Part shown: in pieces, positions 45,664-56,610 of the stretch
How the letters are laid out: each line of letters starts with the position of its first letter
Position numbering within the stretch: the first letter of the stretch is position 1
Source of the DNA: Spiribacter halobius
GTDB taxonomy: Bacteria; Pseudomonadota; Gammaproteobacteria; Nitrococcales; Nitrococcaceae
Assembly: GCF_020883455.1 (NCBI RefSeq)
Contig: NZ_CP086615.1
Coordinates: 1,612,001 to 1,676,000 of the forward strand
Reading direction: 5' to 3'
DNA length: 64,000 nucleotides
Notes under the pieces: generated by a model
The model's database searches: none
What the model was told of the DNA's origin: nothing
Seen by the model: only the letters and a program-made list of their open reading frames with translations
Made by a program: the position numbers and the translations under genes

Positions 45664-45843
45664 AGCCCGCCTATCTCGCCGGTTCGCGAAGCGAGGGCGT
45701 GGAGATGGCGGGCAGGACAAGGCGCGGGAGAGTCCGGGCGCGCAGGCGTACTCGACAGTACGTCGAGCACCCGGGCCGAGCGCAACGCCGGCCTGCCCGC
45801 CAGATCCGCGCCCGCAGCCGTGAATCGGTGAGATAGGCGGGCT
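45664..45843. repeat. Palindromic repeat copy B (full length, plus orientation)
   Basis: Arms 45664-45684 and 45823-45843 pair throughout if two G-T pairs are allowed (core CCCGCCTATCTC against GAGATAGGCGGG). Inner stems are GGCGGGCAG (45707-45715)/CTGCCCGCC (45793-45801), GTCCGGG/CCCGGGC with one G-T, and CTCGAC/GTCGAG. Internal loops read CAAGGCGCGGGAG (45718-45730) and CGAGCGCAACGCC (45777-45789). It lies between the convergent glcB and coxF-like stops. Confidence 0.85.
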
Positions 45844-45845
45844 AG

Positions 45846-46721
45846 TTACCCGCCGCCGCAGCAACCCGCGCTGCTCGCCCCGGCGCGGGCGCCTGGCGTC
45901 GCCGCCGGCTGCGGCACTGCCGGGGCTTGCCCCGAATCCACGGCGCCACCCCGCCGCCAGGCGATCAGCTCCGCCAGCACGGTGATGGCGATCTCCTCCG
46001 GCGTGCGTGCACCGAGGTCGAGGCCGGCGGGGGCCTTGATGGCATCCAGCCTGGCGGCGTGATGGCCGCGCTCGGCGAGCTGCTCCCGCAGTCGGGCGAA
46101 CTTGCGGCGGCTGGCAATGAAGCCGATGCGCTCCGCTCCGCTGGCCAGGGCGGCCTCCAGGGCCGGGCGGTCGCCCCGGCCCTGGGTGGCCACTACCGCG
46201 AACCGAGGGGCCGGCCAGTCCTCACCGGCGCGCCAGTCGTCGGCGTGGCGGACCGCCCCGGCGAACGCCTCCGCCGTGGTGTCGGGGGCCACCGCCTGCA
46301 CCGCGAAGCCGACACCGGCGGCGGTGACGGCGAGATGGCGCGCGGCCGGGCTGGCGCCGTACACCCGCAGTGCCGGCGCCGGCAGCACCGGGTCCACGAA
46401 AAGATCCAGCGTGCCGCCGCTGGCACAGCCGGTATGAAAGTCGCGGAGCCCTTCCACGGCGCCCTGCTCGCGCCGCGGCGAGACGCGGATGAGCTGGGGC
46501 TGGCCATCCTCCAGCGCCTCGGCGACGGTGCGCAGCACCGCCGGCTGGGCGCAGCCGCCCCCGATCCAGCCCGCCTCGATGCCCTCGGCGGTGACCACGG
46601 CCTTCTGCCCGGGACGGGCGGAGGTGGGCGTCTCGCAGCGCACCACGGTCACCAGGGCGCAAGGCACGGCGGCGTCCTGAAGGCGCTGCAGGGTGGCGAA
46701 GAGTGTCTGTTCCCCGGTCAT
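45846..46721 (-). CDS. coxF: XdhC/CoxF-family molybdoenzyme maturation protein
   Basis: A 291-residue protein. The N-terminal XdhC domain has CETPTSARPGQKAVVTAEG and AGWIGGGCAQPAVLR; the C-terminal Rossmann part has RVYGASPAARHLAVTAAGVG and VVATQGRGDRPALEAAL, and ends in SAGCCGGG. Proteins of this family load or sulfurate the molybdenum cofactor, in the cox cluster for CO dehydrogenase. ATG 46721 follows GAGGAGG. It is last in the cluster, 12 bases after coxE. Confidence 0.85.
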   Translation of the reverse strand: MTGEQTLFATLQRLQDAAVPCALVTVVRCETPTSARPGQKAVVTAEGIEAGWIGGGCAQPAVLRTVAEALEDGQPQLIRVSPRREQGAVEGLRDFHTGCASGGTLDLFVDPVLPAPALRVYGASPAARHLAVTAAGVGFAVQAVAPDTTAEAFAGAVRHADDWRAGEDWPAPRFAVVATQGRGDRPALEAALASGAERIGFIASRRKFARLREQLAERGHHAARLDAIKAPAGLDLGARTPEEIAITVLAELIAWRRGGAVDSGQAPAVPQPAATPGARAGASSAGCCGGG

Positions 46722-46733
46722 GGCGGAGCCTCC

Positions 46734-47885
46734 TCAGAGTCTGGCCAGCTCGTCCTCGAGGGCGAGCAGGCTGGCGAGATCGTGGGCCGGCGCGAGCCGG
46801 TCGACATAGGGCAGGGCGGCGCGCATGCCCGCGGCCTCGGGCCGATAGCCGGTGCGCCCGGCGAGCGGATTGAGCCAGACCACCCGCCCACAGCGCCCGC
46901 GGAGCTCGGCCATGGCGGCGGCCAGGCGCTCGGGGGTCCCGGTGTCGAGGCCGTCACTGAGGATCACGGCGACCCCGCGGCGGCGAGCGACGGATGGGGC
47001 GTGGTCACGGTTGAAGGCCTCGATGGACTCGCCGATGCGCGTGCCGCCGGACCAGCCGCTGGAGAGCAGGGCGAGCTGCTCGCGCATGCGCTCCGGGGAG
47101 GGCGCCGCCACGGCCTCGGTGACCCGCACCAGGTGGGTGTGGAAGATGAAGGCCTCGGCCCGGGGAAAGGCGAGCAGGGCGCCGCGGGCGAGGCGCAGGA
47201 AACGCAGGCTGTAGACGCTCATGGAACGGCTGGCGTCCACCAGCAGCACCAGCGCCGGTGGCCGCCGGCGCGCCCGGCGGAAGGCCGGGTCCACGGGTAT
47301 CCCGCCCTGGCCGAGGCTGTGCCGCAGGGTGCGCCGCACATCGAGCCGCCCGCGGCGCCCGGCGCTGCGCCAGCGTCGGCGCAGCCGTCGCTGCCAGCGG
47401 CGGGCAAGGCGCTCCATCAGGGCCTCCAGGGCGGCGTTCTCGTCGGCGTCGTGGAGATGGCGGAAATCCGTGTGGCCGAGGGCGCGGCGGGCGCTCGCCC
47501 CGTGCTGGGCGGCGCTGCCGGGCGCGGCGTCGGCGTCGCCGGGGCCCTCGCTCCGCCGCGGGCGGTCGGGGCTGCCGTGCTCGCCGCCGCCGGCGCCGGG
47601 TACCGGCTGCAGCCCGCCCCCGGGCCCCTGACTGCGGGTGCGCACGCCGCGGCGCGGGAACCAGTAGCGCTGGAAGAGCTCGTCGAACTCCCGCCACTGC
47701 TCCGGCGTGCCGCAGAGCAGGGGGCGCAGCGCCGCCGCGAGAGCGCGCCGGTCTTGGAGGCCGACGGCCTCGGCGATGCGCAGGGCGTCGTGCTGCTCCT
47801 CGATGCCCACCGGCCAGCCCCGCGCGCGCAGGCTCTGGCAGAGCCCGAGCAGGTTCGCGGCCACCGGCGGTGCGGTCGGGGTCAT
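46734..47885 (-). CDS. coxE: von Willebrand factor A-domain protein (CoxE)
   Basis: A 383-residue protein. After an N-terminal helical part and a Gly/Arg-rich stretch, the VWA domain starts at PALVLLVDASRSMSVYSLRF (MIDAS DxSxS), with SGWSGGTRIGESIEAFN (Thr ligand) and AVILSDGLDTGTPERL (Asp ligand). In Oligotropha CoxE works with the AAA protein CoxD to build the Cu-S-Mo site of CO dehydrogenase. It overlaps coxD by four bases, as expected for a functional pair. Confidence 0.87.
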   Translation of the reverse strand: MTPTAPPVAANLLGLCQSLRARGWPVGIEEQHDALRIAEAVGLQDRRALAAALRPLLCGTPEQWREFDELFQRYWFPRRGVRTRSQGPGGGLQPVPGAGGGEHGSPDRPRRSEGPGDADAAPGSAAQHGASARRALGHTDFRHLHDADENAALEALMERLARRWQRRLRRRWRSAGRRGRLDVRRTLRHSLGQGGIPVDPAFRRARRRPPALVLLVDASRSMSVYSLRFLRLARGALLAFPRAEAFIFHTHLVRVTEAVAAPSPERMREQLALLSSGWSGGTRIGESIEAFNRDHAPSVARRRGVAVILSDGLDTGTPERLAAAMAELRGRCGRVVWLNPLAGRTGYRPEAAGMRAALPYVDRLAPAHDLASLLALEDELARL

Positions 47886-48760
47886 CGCGTCTCCGCGGCC
47901 AGCGCGTCGATGCGCTCCGGGGTGAGGGCGTCGCGGTCGGCGCGGGTCTTCACCAGGCAGGAGAGGGTCTCCAGCAGGGCCTCCGGCGACTGGTCGATGC
48001 GCTCCAGGCCGAGCCCCATGAGCGCGGCGGCCCAGTCCAGGGTTTCGGCCACCCCCGGCGCCTTGCGCAGCCCAAGCCGGCGCAGCTCGTGGACGAAGCG
48101 CACGGCCTGCTCGGCGAGCCGCCGGTCGATGCCGGGCAGATGCGCCTCGAGAATCGCGAGCTCCTTGTCCAGGCCGGGATAGTCCAGATAGTGGTAGAGG
48201 CAGCGCCGGCGCAGGGCGTCGGAGAGCTCGCGGGTGGCGTTGGAGGTGAGCAGCACCCGCGGGCGGCTGGCCGCGCGCAGGGTGCCGAGCTCGGGCACCG
48301 TGACCTGGAACTCCGAGAGCACCTCCAGCAGATAGGCCTCGAATTCCTCGTCGGCGCGGTCGATCTCGTCGATCAGCAGCACCGGCGGTTCGGTGGCCGA
48401 GATCGCTTCCAGCAGCGGGCGGCGCAGCAGATAGCGCTCGCTGAAGATCGCCGCCTCGGCGTCCTCGCCGGCCCGGCCCTCGGCCTCCAGCAGGCGAATG
48501 GCCAGCAGCTGGCGCTGGTAGTCCCACTCGTAGACCGCCGACTGCAGATCCAGCCCCTCGTAGCACTGCAGGCGGATCAGCCGGCTGCCGTGGAGGCGGG
48601 CGAGGGCCTGGGCGACGGCGGTCTTGCCGACGCCGGCCTCGCCCTCCAGCAGCAGCGGCCGGCCGAGCTGCTCGGCCAGGGCCAGAGTGGTGGCCAGCGC
48701 CGGGTCGGCGACATACCCTGCCTCGGCGAGCCGCTCGCGGTAGCCCTCGGCGCCCTCCAT
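47882..48760 (-). CDS. coxD: MoxR-type AAA+ ATPase (CoxD)
   Basis: A 292-residue AAA+ protein: Walker A LLLEGEAGVGKTAVAQAL, Walker B PVLLIDEIDRADEEFEAYLL, sensor 1 VLLTSNATRELSDALRRRC. This is the MoxR branch that partners VWA proteins; in cox clusters it is CoxD, needed to introduce copper and sulfur into the active site. It starts four bases after coxL ends. Confidence 0.88.
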   Translation of the reverse strand: MEGAEGYRERLAEAGYVADPALATTLALAEQLGRPLLLEGEAGVGKTAVAQALARLHGSRLIRLQCYEGLDLQSAVYEWDYQRQLLAIRLLEAEGRAGEDAEAAIFSERYLLRRPLLEAISATEPPVLLIDEIDRADEEFEAYLLEVLSEFQVTVPELGTLRAASRPRVLLTSNATRELSDALRRRCLYHYLDYPGLDKELAILEAHLPGIDRRLAEQAVRFVHELRRLGLRKAPGVAETLDWAAALMGLGLERIDQSPEALLETLSCLVKTRADRDALTPERIDALAAETR

Positions 48761-48764
48761 GGCG

Positions 48765-51848
<3,084 letters not shown>

Positions 51849-51927
51849 GTCTGCTCTCCTCGCGATGGCCGCCCGCAGGTCGCGGCGGTCGGGAATCGGT
51901 GATGACGCCTGTCGGGCAGGGGCGCGG

Positions 51928-52437
51928 CTACTCGGTAGCCGCCTCGCCCTCTGCGACGGGCTCGCCGCGCAGCTCACGGGCGGCGCGGCGCACCGAGCGC
52001 ACGATGTTCTGGTAGCCGGTGCAGCGGCAGAGGTTGCCCGCCATCTCGAAGCGGATCTCCGCCTCGCTGGGGTCGGGGTTGTCCTGCAGCAGCCGCCAGC
52101 CCCGCACCAGCATGCCGGGCGTGCAGTAGCCGCACTGCAGGCCGTGCTCCTGGACGAAGGCGGCCTGCAGCGGGTGCAGCCCGTCGGGCCCGGCCAGCCC
52201 CTCCACGGTGATCAGCTCGGCCCCCTGGCACTGGACCGTGAGCACGGTGCAGGACTTCACCGAGGCGCCGTCCAGATCCACCGTGCAGGCGCCGCAGTGG
52301 CTGGTCTCGCAGCCGATGTGGGCGCCGGTGAGGCGCAGGCGCTCACGCAGGGTGTGGATCAGCAGCTCCCGCGGGTCCACCAGCACGTCCACGGCCTCGC
52401 CGTTGACCGTGAAGCTCACATGCACCTTGTCGCTCAT
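51928..52437 (-). CDS. coxS: CO dehydrogenase small (2Fe-2S) subunit
   Basis: A 169-residue subunit with both iron-sulfur sites: the plant-type one in [18 protein letters not shown] with a later SC, and the helical one in [10 protein letters not shown] and [10 protein letters not shown]. It passes electrons from the Mo-Cu centre of CoxL to the FAD of CoxM. It overlaps coxM by four bases; a 79-base space separates it from coxL. Confidence 0.93.
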   Translation of the reverse strand: MSDKVHVSFTVNGEAVDVLVDPRELLIHTLRERLRLTGAHIGCETSHCGACTVDLDGASVKSCTVLTVQCQGAELITVEGLAGPDGLHPLQAAFVQEHGLQCGYCTPGMLVRGWRLLQDNPDPSEAEIRFEMAGNLCRCTGYQNIVRSVRRAARELRGEPVAEGEAATE

Positions 52438-53309
52438 CGGGCGCCTCCTTCGGCTCGCTCCTGGGCCAGGCGCAGGGCCCGGCGGGTCATCTCACCGGCC
52501 ACGTGGGCCTTGTACTCGGGGCTGCCGCGCAGGTCCTCGGCGGGGTCGGTGGCGGCGGCCGCGGCCTGGCCGGCCTGCTCGATGCGCCCGGCATCCAGCG
52601 GCTCGCCGGTGAGCAGATCCTCGACGTCGTGAACGCGGATCGGCGTGGGGCCGAGGTTGGTGAGCGTCAGCCGGACGCGCTGTACGCGGCCCTCCGCCAG
52701 CTCGAGAATGCAGGCGGCGGCGGCGGTGGCCCAGTCGCCGGTCTTGCGCTTGAGCTTGCAGTAGGCGTGGCCGTGGCCCGGCGCGGGGATGGGGATGCGG
52801 ATGGCGGTGACCAGCTCGTCGTCCCCGAGATCCTTCAGATAGGGGCCGAGGTAGAAGCCGTCGGCAGCGGACTCGCGCTGACCGCGCGGGCCGCGGATGA
52901 CGAAGCGCGCATCCAGGGCGGTCAGCACGGCGGGATGGTCATTGGCCGGATCGCCGTGCAGGGCATCGCCGCCCAGCGTTCCGCGGTTGCGGACCTGGGG
53001 GTCGGCAATCTGCCGGGCCACCTCCGGCAGCAACGGGCAGCGGCGGGCGAGCACGTCGGAGGCGAGCAGCTCGGCCTCGGTAGTCATCGGCCCGATGACC
53101 AGCTCGCCGCCTTCCTCGCGGATGCCCTTGAGCTCGGTGATCTTGCCCAGATCAATGAGATGCGCCGGCTCGGCGAAGCGCAGCTTCATCATCGGCAGCA
53201 GGCTGTGGCCGCCGGCGAGCAGGGCCCGCTCGCCCTCGAGCTCGCTCAGCAGGCGCAGCGCCTCGTCGACACCGCTTGCGGCGTGGTATTCGAATCGCCC
53301 CGGGATCAT
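52434..53309 (-). CDS. coxM: CO dehydrogenase medium (FAD) subunit
   Basis: A 291-residue FAD subunit starting [18 protein letters not shown]. The two FAD motifs are [15 protein letters not shown] and [20 protein letters not shown]. The C-terminal CO_deh_flav_C domain follows ([19 protein letters not shown]). ATG 53309 follows AAGGAGGAG. It is the first structural gene of the cox operon, downstream of rcoM and of a repeat-bearing regulatory region. Confidence 0.93.
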   Translation of the reverse strand: MIPGRFEYHAASGVDEALRLLSELEGERALLAGGHSLLPMMKLRFAEPAHLIDLGKITELKGIREEGGELVIGPMTTEAELLASDVLARRCPLLPEVARQIADPQVRNRGTLGGDALHGDPANDHPAVLTALDARFVIRGPRGQRESAADGFYLGPYLKDLGDDELVTAIRIPIPAPGHGHAYCKLKRKTGDWATAAAACILELAEGRVQRVRLTLTNLGPTPIRVHDVEDLLTGEPLDAGRIEQAGQAAAAATDPAEDLRGSPEYKAHVAGEMTRRALRLAQERAEGGAR

Positions 53310-53347
53310 GGCTTGTCTCCTCCTTGCCCTGCCGGTTGCCCGGTCTA

Positions 53348-53449
53348 CTTGTACACCCAATACAGCGCAGTGGGTCCATTGCGTACAAGCCGCCATTCAC
53401 CAACGGCGTTATCGGTGCGTGAATGGCAGTATTGCCGCCGGAATGGCAG
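53348..53449 (-). promoter_or_regulatory. Probable coxM promoter and RcoM-binding region
   Basis: On the minus strand a TTGTAC/18 bases/TGTATT promoter-like pair lies inside an inverted repeat CTTGTAC/GTACAAG (53348-53354, 53383-53389). Upstream are three copies of a short element: GAATGGCAG at 53421-53429 and 53441-53449 on the plus strand, and its inverse GCCATTC at 53392-53398. Their centres are about 30 and 20 bases apart, that is whole helical turns. Repeated sites are what LytTR-domain regulators bind; binding here is inferred. Confidence 0.5.
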
Positions 53450-53457
53450 CCGGACGC

Positions 53458-54186
53458 TCAGGCAAGCCCGAAGGCATCCTTGACCCGCGGCACCTGGCTG
53501 CGGCTGATGGGCACCTCGGTGGTTTTCCGGTCGCCCAGGGTGAGTACGTAGCGCTCGTCCCGGCGGGCAAGGGCGGTGGCATACCCGAGGTTGACGATGT
53601 AGGAGCGATGCACGCGCAGAAAGCGCTCGGGGTCGAGGCGGGCCTCGAGGTCGGCGAGCGACAGGTTGCAGAGATAGCGCTCGCCCGCCGTGAAGACGTC
53701 GGTGTAATGCCCGCCGGCGCGCAGGTGCACCACCTCGTCCAGATCCAGCAGCATCACCTCCTGCTGGCGCGACACGGGCAGCTTGCGCAGCTGCCGCAGA
53801 CGCCCGTCGGCGGCCGGGCGCGCCCCCGACGTGGCATCGGTGACGTCGAAGAACACCAGGCAGTAACCGCCCGGCGCACCGCCCGCGCCGACCATGCGGG
53901 TGAGCTTGATCAGGAGGATGCGGTCGGGGATGTTGATCATCATCGTCATTGGCGGCGAGCTGCTGACCGGGCAGTAGGCGCCGCCGCTCGCCTCCAGCAG
54001 CCAGGCGATCTTGTCGCGGCTCTTGAGCGGATGCAGCTGCAGTACCTCGCGGCCCATCACCTCGCCGGGTGCGACGCCCAGCACCTCGGCCGCGACGCCG
54101 TTAAGGGCCGTGACGCGGTGTGCGGCGTCGAGCCAGATCACGCCGGGATCGAATTTCTGCAGACGGTGCTCGAAGCGCTCTTCCAT
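53458..54186 (-). CDS. rcoM: RcoM-type CO-sensing regulator (heme PAS plus LytTR)
   Basis: A 242-residue protein: PAS domain (about 10-120) and LytTR DNA-binding domain (about 140-240, VVHLRAGGHYTDVFT, RFLRVHRSYIVNL). In RcoM of Paraburkholderia xenovorans the heme ligands are His74 and Met104, with Cys94 in the ferric form. Here His52 (LQLHPLKSR), Cys72 (AYCPVSS) and Met82 (PPMTMMINIPDR) have exactly the same 20- and 30-residue spacing. ATG 54186 follows GGAGGGG. It lies directly upstream of coxM on the same strand. Confidence 0.9.
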   Translation of the reverse strand: MEERFEHRLQKFDPGVIWLDAAHRVTALNGVAAEVLGVAPGEVMGREVLQLHPLKSRDKIAWLLEASGGAYCPVSSSPPMTMMINIPDRILLIKLTRMVGAGGAPGGYCLVFFDVTDATSGARPAADGRLRQLRKLPVSRQQEVMLLDLDEVVHLRAGGHYTDVFTAGERYLCNLSLADLEARLDPERFLRVHRSYIVNLGYATALARRDERYVLTLGDRKTTEVPISRSQVPRVKDAFGLA

Positions 54187-54641
54187 GAATGATTACCCCT
54201 CCTTGCCTGGCGCTCGCCGCGCGACCTCCACGCTTGGACCGTGGGCGGGGGGCGAGGTTGCGTACATACCCCCGGGTGTGTTTGCCGTTACTGCTCGGCG
54301 CCCCCGCGCCGGGATTTGCTCGCTGCGGCGGGGCTGTGATGTACTTTACGTGGTCTGACCAAGAGCGGATGGGTGACGGGCGATCGCTGCAGACGGCGCT
54401 CGCCGATGGGCTCTGAAGCCCATGGTCTATACTCTGACGCCACTACGGGTTGCTGCCCGCCGGGCGGTACAGGACAGCGGCCGGCCGCGCGGCAGGCGGA
54501 AGGACGCGGCAGCCGGCCGGACGGAATGAGAAGGTTCCCGCTCGGGTGTCGTCTGTTCGGGGCGATACGCGTGCCGAGCCGGGAAGCGGCCAGACGGCCG
54601 CCGATCGGTGCATAAACCAAGGCCCCAATGGGAGGAGTGAG
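54187..54641. other. Divergent rcoM/TRAP intergenic region
   Basis: The 455 bases between rcoM and the TRAP binding-protein gene hold no convincing gene. Signals seen: the 11-base palindrome TGGTCTGACCA (54351-54361), an isolated TATACT (54428-54433) without a good -35, and GGGAGGAG as the ribosome site at 54630. Short frames here are Arg-rich and have no family features. Confidence 0.6.
54351..54361. promoter_or_regulatory. Candidate GntR/FadR-type operator
   Basis: TGGTCTGACCA fits the TGGTnnnACCA site of FCD/FadR-type GntR regulators, which often control TRAP operons. It is about 280 bases before the TRAP gene and no GntR gene is in the window, so this is only suggestive. Confidence 0.3.
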
Positions 54642-55832
54642 ATGACCGAGACGAAAGACAACGGCCAGGTCACGAACAAGACCAATCAGGCCGAAGTGAC
54701 CAGCAAGCCGACCTCGCGTCGAAATTTCCTCAAGGGGGGGCTGCTTGCAGCCGGCGGCGCCGCCGCGGCGAGTACCTTCCCGGCCCCCTACGTGCATGCC
54801 CAGCAGAGCCCCATCACCCTGCGCATGCAGACTTCCTGGCCATCCGGCGACATCTGGATGGACTTCGCCCAGCAGTACGTTGACCGCCTCGAGGCGATGT
54901 CCGGCGGACGGCTGCGTGTCGAGCTGCTGCCGGCCGGTGCGGTCGTCCAGGCCTTCCAGGTGATGGACGCTGTCAGTGACGGGGTGCTCGACTGCGCCCA
55001 TACCGTGGCGGCTTACTGGTACGGCAAGCACCGGGCGGCGTCGCTGTTCGGCACCGGGCCGGTCTGGGGCTGGGACGGCCAGAGCTTCCTCAGCTGGTTC
55101 TACCAGGGTGGTGGCCAGGAGCTCTACCACGAGCTGGCGCAGGATATCCTCGGGCTCAACGTCTACGGATTCTACGCCTTCCCGATGCCGCCGCAGCCGT
55201 TCGGCTGGTTCAAGGAGCCGGTGACCTCGGTGGAGGAGCTCCAGGGCTTCAAGTACCGCACCGTGGGGCTGGCCACCAATGTCATGCAGGCACTTGGCAT
55301 GAGCGTGACCCAGCTGCCTGGCGGCGAGATCGTCCCGGCGATGGAGCGCGGCGTGATCGACGCGTTCGAGTTCAACAACCCGTCCTCCGACCTGCGCTTC
55401 GGTGCCCAGGACGTGGCCAAGCACTACATCCTGAGCTCGTACCATCAGGCCAACGAGACCTTCGAGATCATCTTCAACCGGGACGTGTTCGACGACCTGG
55501 ACGACGACCTCAAGGCCATCGTGCGTCACGGCGCGGAGGCGGTGTCCACCGCGAACTTCGCCTCGGCGATGGACAACTACTCGCGCGATCTGCAGCGGCT
55601 CCAGGAAGAGCATGGCGTCACCCTGCACCGGACCTCGGACGAGATCCTGCAGGCGGAGCTCGAGGCCTGGTCGGACGTGATCACGGAGCTCGAGGAGGAC
55701 GACGAGTTCAACAAGCGCGTCCTGGACAGCCAGCGCGAGTGGGCGCGGCGCGTGAGCTTCTACACGATCATGAACGGCGTGGATCAGGCGCTCGCCTACG
55801 AGCACTTCTTCCCCGGTCGTCTGAAGCTCTAG
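54642..55832 (+). CDS. TRAP transporter periplasmic binding protein (DctP family, Tat signal)
   Basis: A 396-residue binding protein with a Tat signal: TSRRNFLKGGLLAAGGAAAA then PAPYVHAQ. The mature protein has ITLRMQTSWPSGDIWMDFAQ, RLRVELLPAGAVVQAFQVMD and FKYRTVGLATNVMQALGMSV, the DctP-fold segments with the carboxylate-binding Arg. The length and Tat export match the TakP/mannitol-type branch that binds 2-oxo acids and related carboxylates; the ligand is not decided. Folded export suggests dimerisation or a metal in the cytoplasm (inference). Confidence 0.9.
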   Translation: MTETKDNGQVTNKTNQAEVTSKPTSRRNFLKGGLLAAGGAAAASTFPAPYVHAQQSPITLRMQTSWPSGDIWMDFAQQYVDRLEAMSGGRLRVELLPAGAVVQAFQVMDAVSDGVLDCAHTVAAYWYGKHRAASLFGTGPVWGWDGQSFLSWFYQGGGQELYHELAQDILGLNVYGFYAFPMPPQPFGWFKEPVTSVEELQGFKYRTVGLATNVMQALGMSVTQLPGGEIVPAMERGVIDAFEFNNPSSDLRFGAQDVAKHYILSSYHQANETFEIIFNRDVFDDLDDDLKAIVRHGAEAVSTANFASAMDNYSRDLQRLQEEHGVTLHRTSDEILQAELEAWSDVITELEEDDEFNKRVLDSQREWARRVSFYTIMNGVDQALAYEHFFPGRLKL

Positions 55833-55838
55833 CAGCCA

Positions 55839-55955
55839 GCGAGGCCGTGAGGTCCGGGCCCTTATCCTGCCGGGCCGGGGCCTCGCGGTTCCCAGTGGCC
55901 GGGCCATGCGCGGCTACAACCGGAGAGATGCACGGCGGCCGCGGGGCCGCCGTGC
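55839..55955 (+). promoter_or_regulatory. Two intercistronic hairpins after the TRAP binding-protein gene
   Basis: GCGAGGCC (55839-55846) pairs with GGCCTCGC (55879-55886), and GCACGGCGGCC (55930-55940) pairs perfectly with GGCCGCCGTGC (55945-55955), loop GCGG. As in both ABC operons of this window, stable hairpins sit directly after the binding-protein gene and before the membrane subunits, with no T-run. Confidence 0.55.
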
Positions 55956-55986
55956 CGTAACGACCGGCAAAGGATAATCCCGCACC

Positions 55987-56610
55987 ATGGTAAGGCTGGT
56001 TACACTCATCGACTCGCTCACCGGCTGGTTCGGCCGCGCCTTTGCGTGGCTGATCCTGCTGATGGCCTTCGCGATGGGCTACGAGGTCCTCTCGCGCTAT
56101 CTCTTCAATGCGCCGACCGCGTGGGCCTACGACCTCTCGTACATGATGTACGGCACGCTGCTCATGATGGGCGGCGCCTACACGCTGTCGCGCAATGCTC
56201 ACGTGCGCGGCGACTTCCTCTACCGGCTCTGGCCGCCACGGGTGCAGGCAGGCGTGGAGCTGGTGCTCTACTTCCTGTTCTTCTTCCCGGGCATCCTCGC
56301 GCTGATCTTCGCCGGCGCGAAATACGCCGGACGCTCCTGGCGCTATCTGGAGACGAGCGTGTTCTCGCCTGCCGGGGTACCCATCTTCCATTTCAAGACG
56401 GTGATCGTCGTCGCCGGGGTGCTGCTCCTTCTCCAGGGCATCGCCCAGGTCTGCCGCTGCATCCTCTGCCTGCGCACCGGAGAGTGGATGCAGCATGAAG
56501 AGGACGTCGTGGAGCTCGAGGAGAAGCTGGCCCGCGAGGCCAAAGAACGAGAAAGCTATGCAGGTACCGACACCATGAGCGGCCACGCTTCCGGGGGAGA
56601 GCGCGCATGA
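55987..56610 (+). CDS. TRAP transporter small membrane subunit (DctQ)
   Basis: A 207-residue protein with four hydrophobic spans; WLILLMAFAMGYEVLSRYLFNAPTAWAYDLSYM is the typical DctQ entry (helix 1 plus amphipathic turn), and HVRGDFLYRLWPPRVQ the conserved loop. A charged C-terminal tail of about 50 residues (EDVVELEEKLAREAKERE) is longer than usual. It overlaps the large subunit gene by four bases. Confidence 0.88.
   Translation: MVRLVTLIDSLTGWFGRAFAWLILLMAFAMGYEVLSRYLFNAPTAWAYDLSYMMYGTLLMMGGAYTLSRNAHVRGDFLYRLWPPRVQAGVELVLYFLFFFPGILALIFAGAKYAGRSWRYLETSVFSPAGVPIFHFKTVIVVAGVLLLLQGIAQVCRCILCLRTGEWMQHEEDVVELEEKLAREAKERESYAGTDTMSGHASGGERA

Noticed and set aside
54366-54615. Short Arg-rich frame (54373-54615) before the TRAP operon
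   Set aside because: It has no family features, chance-like composition and no convincing promoter or ribosome site; treated as leader sequence.
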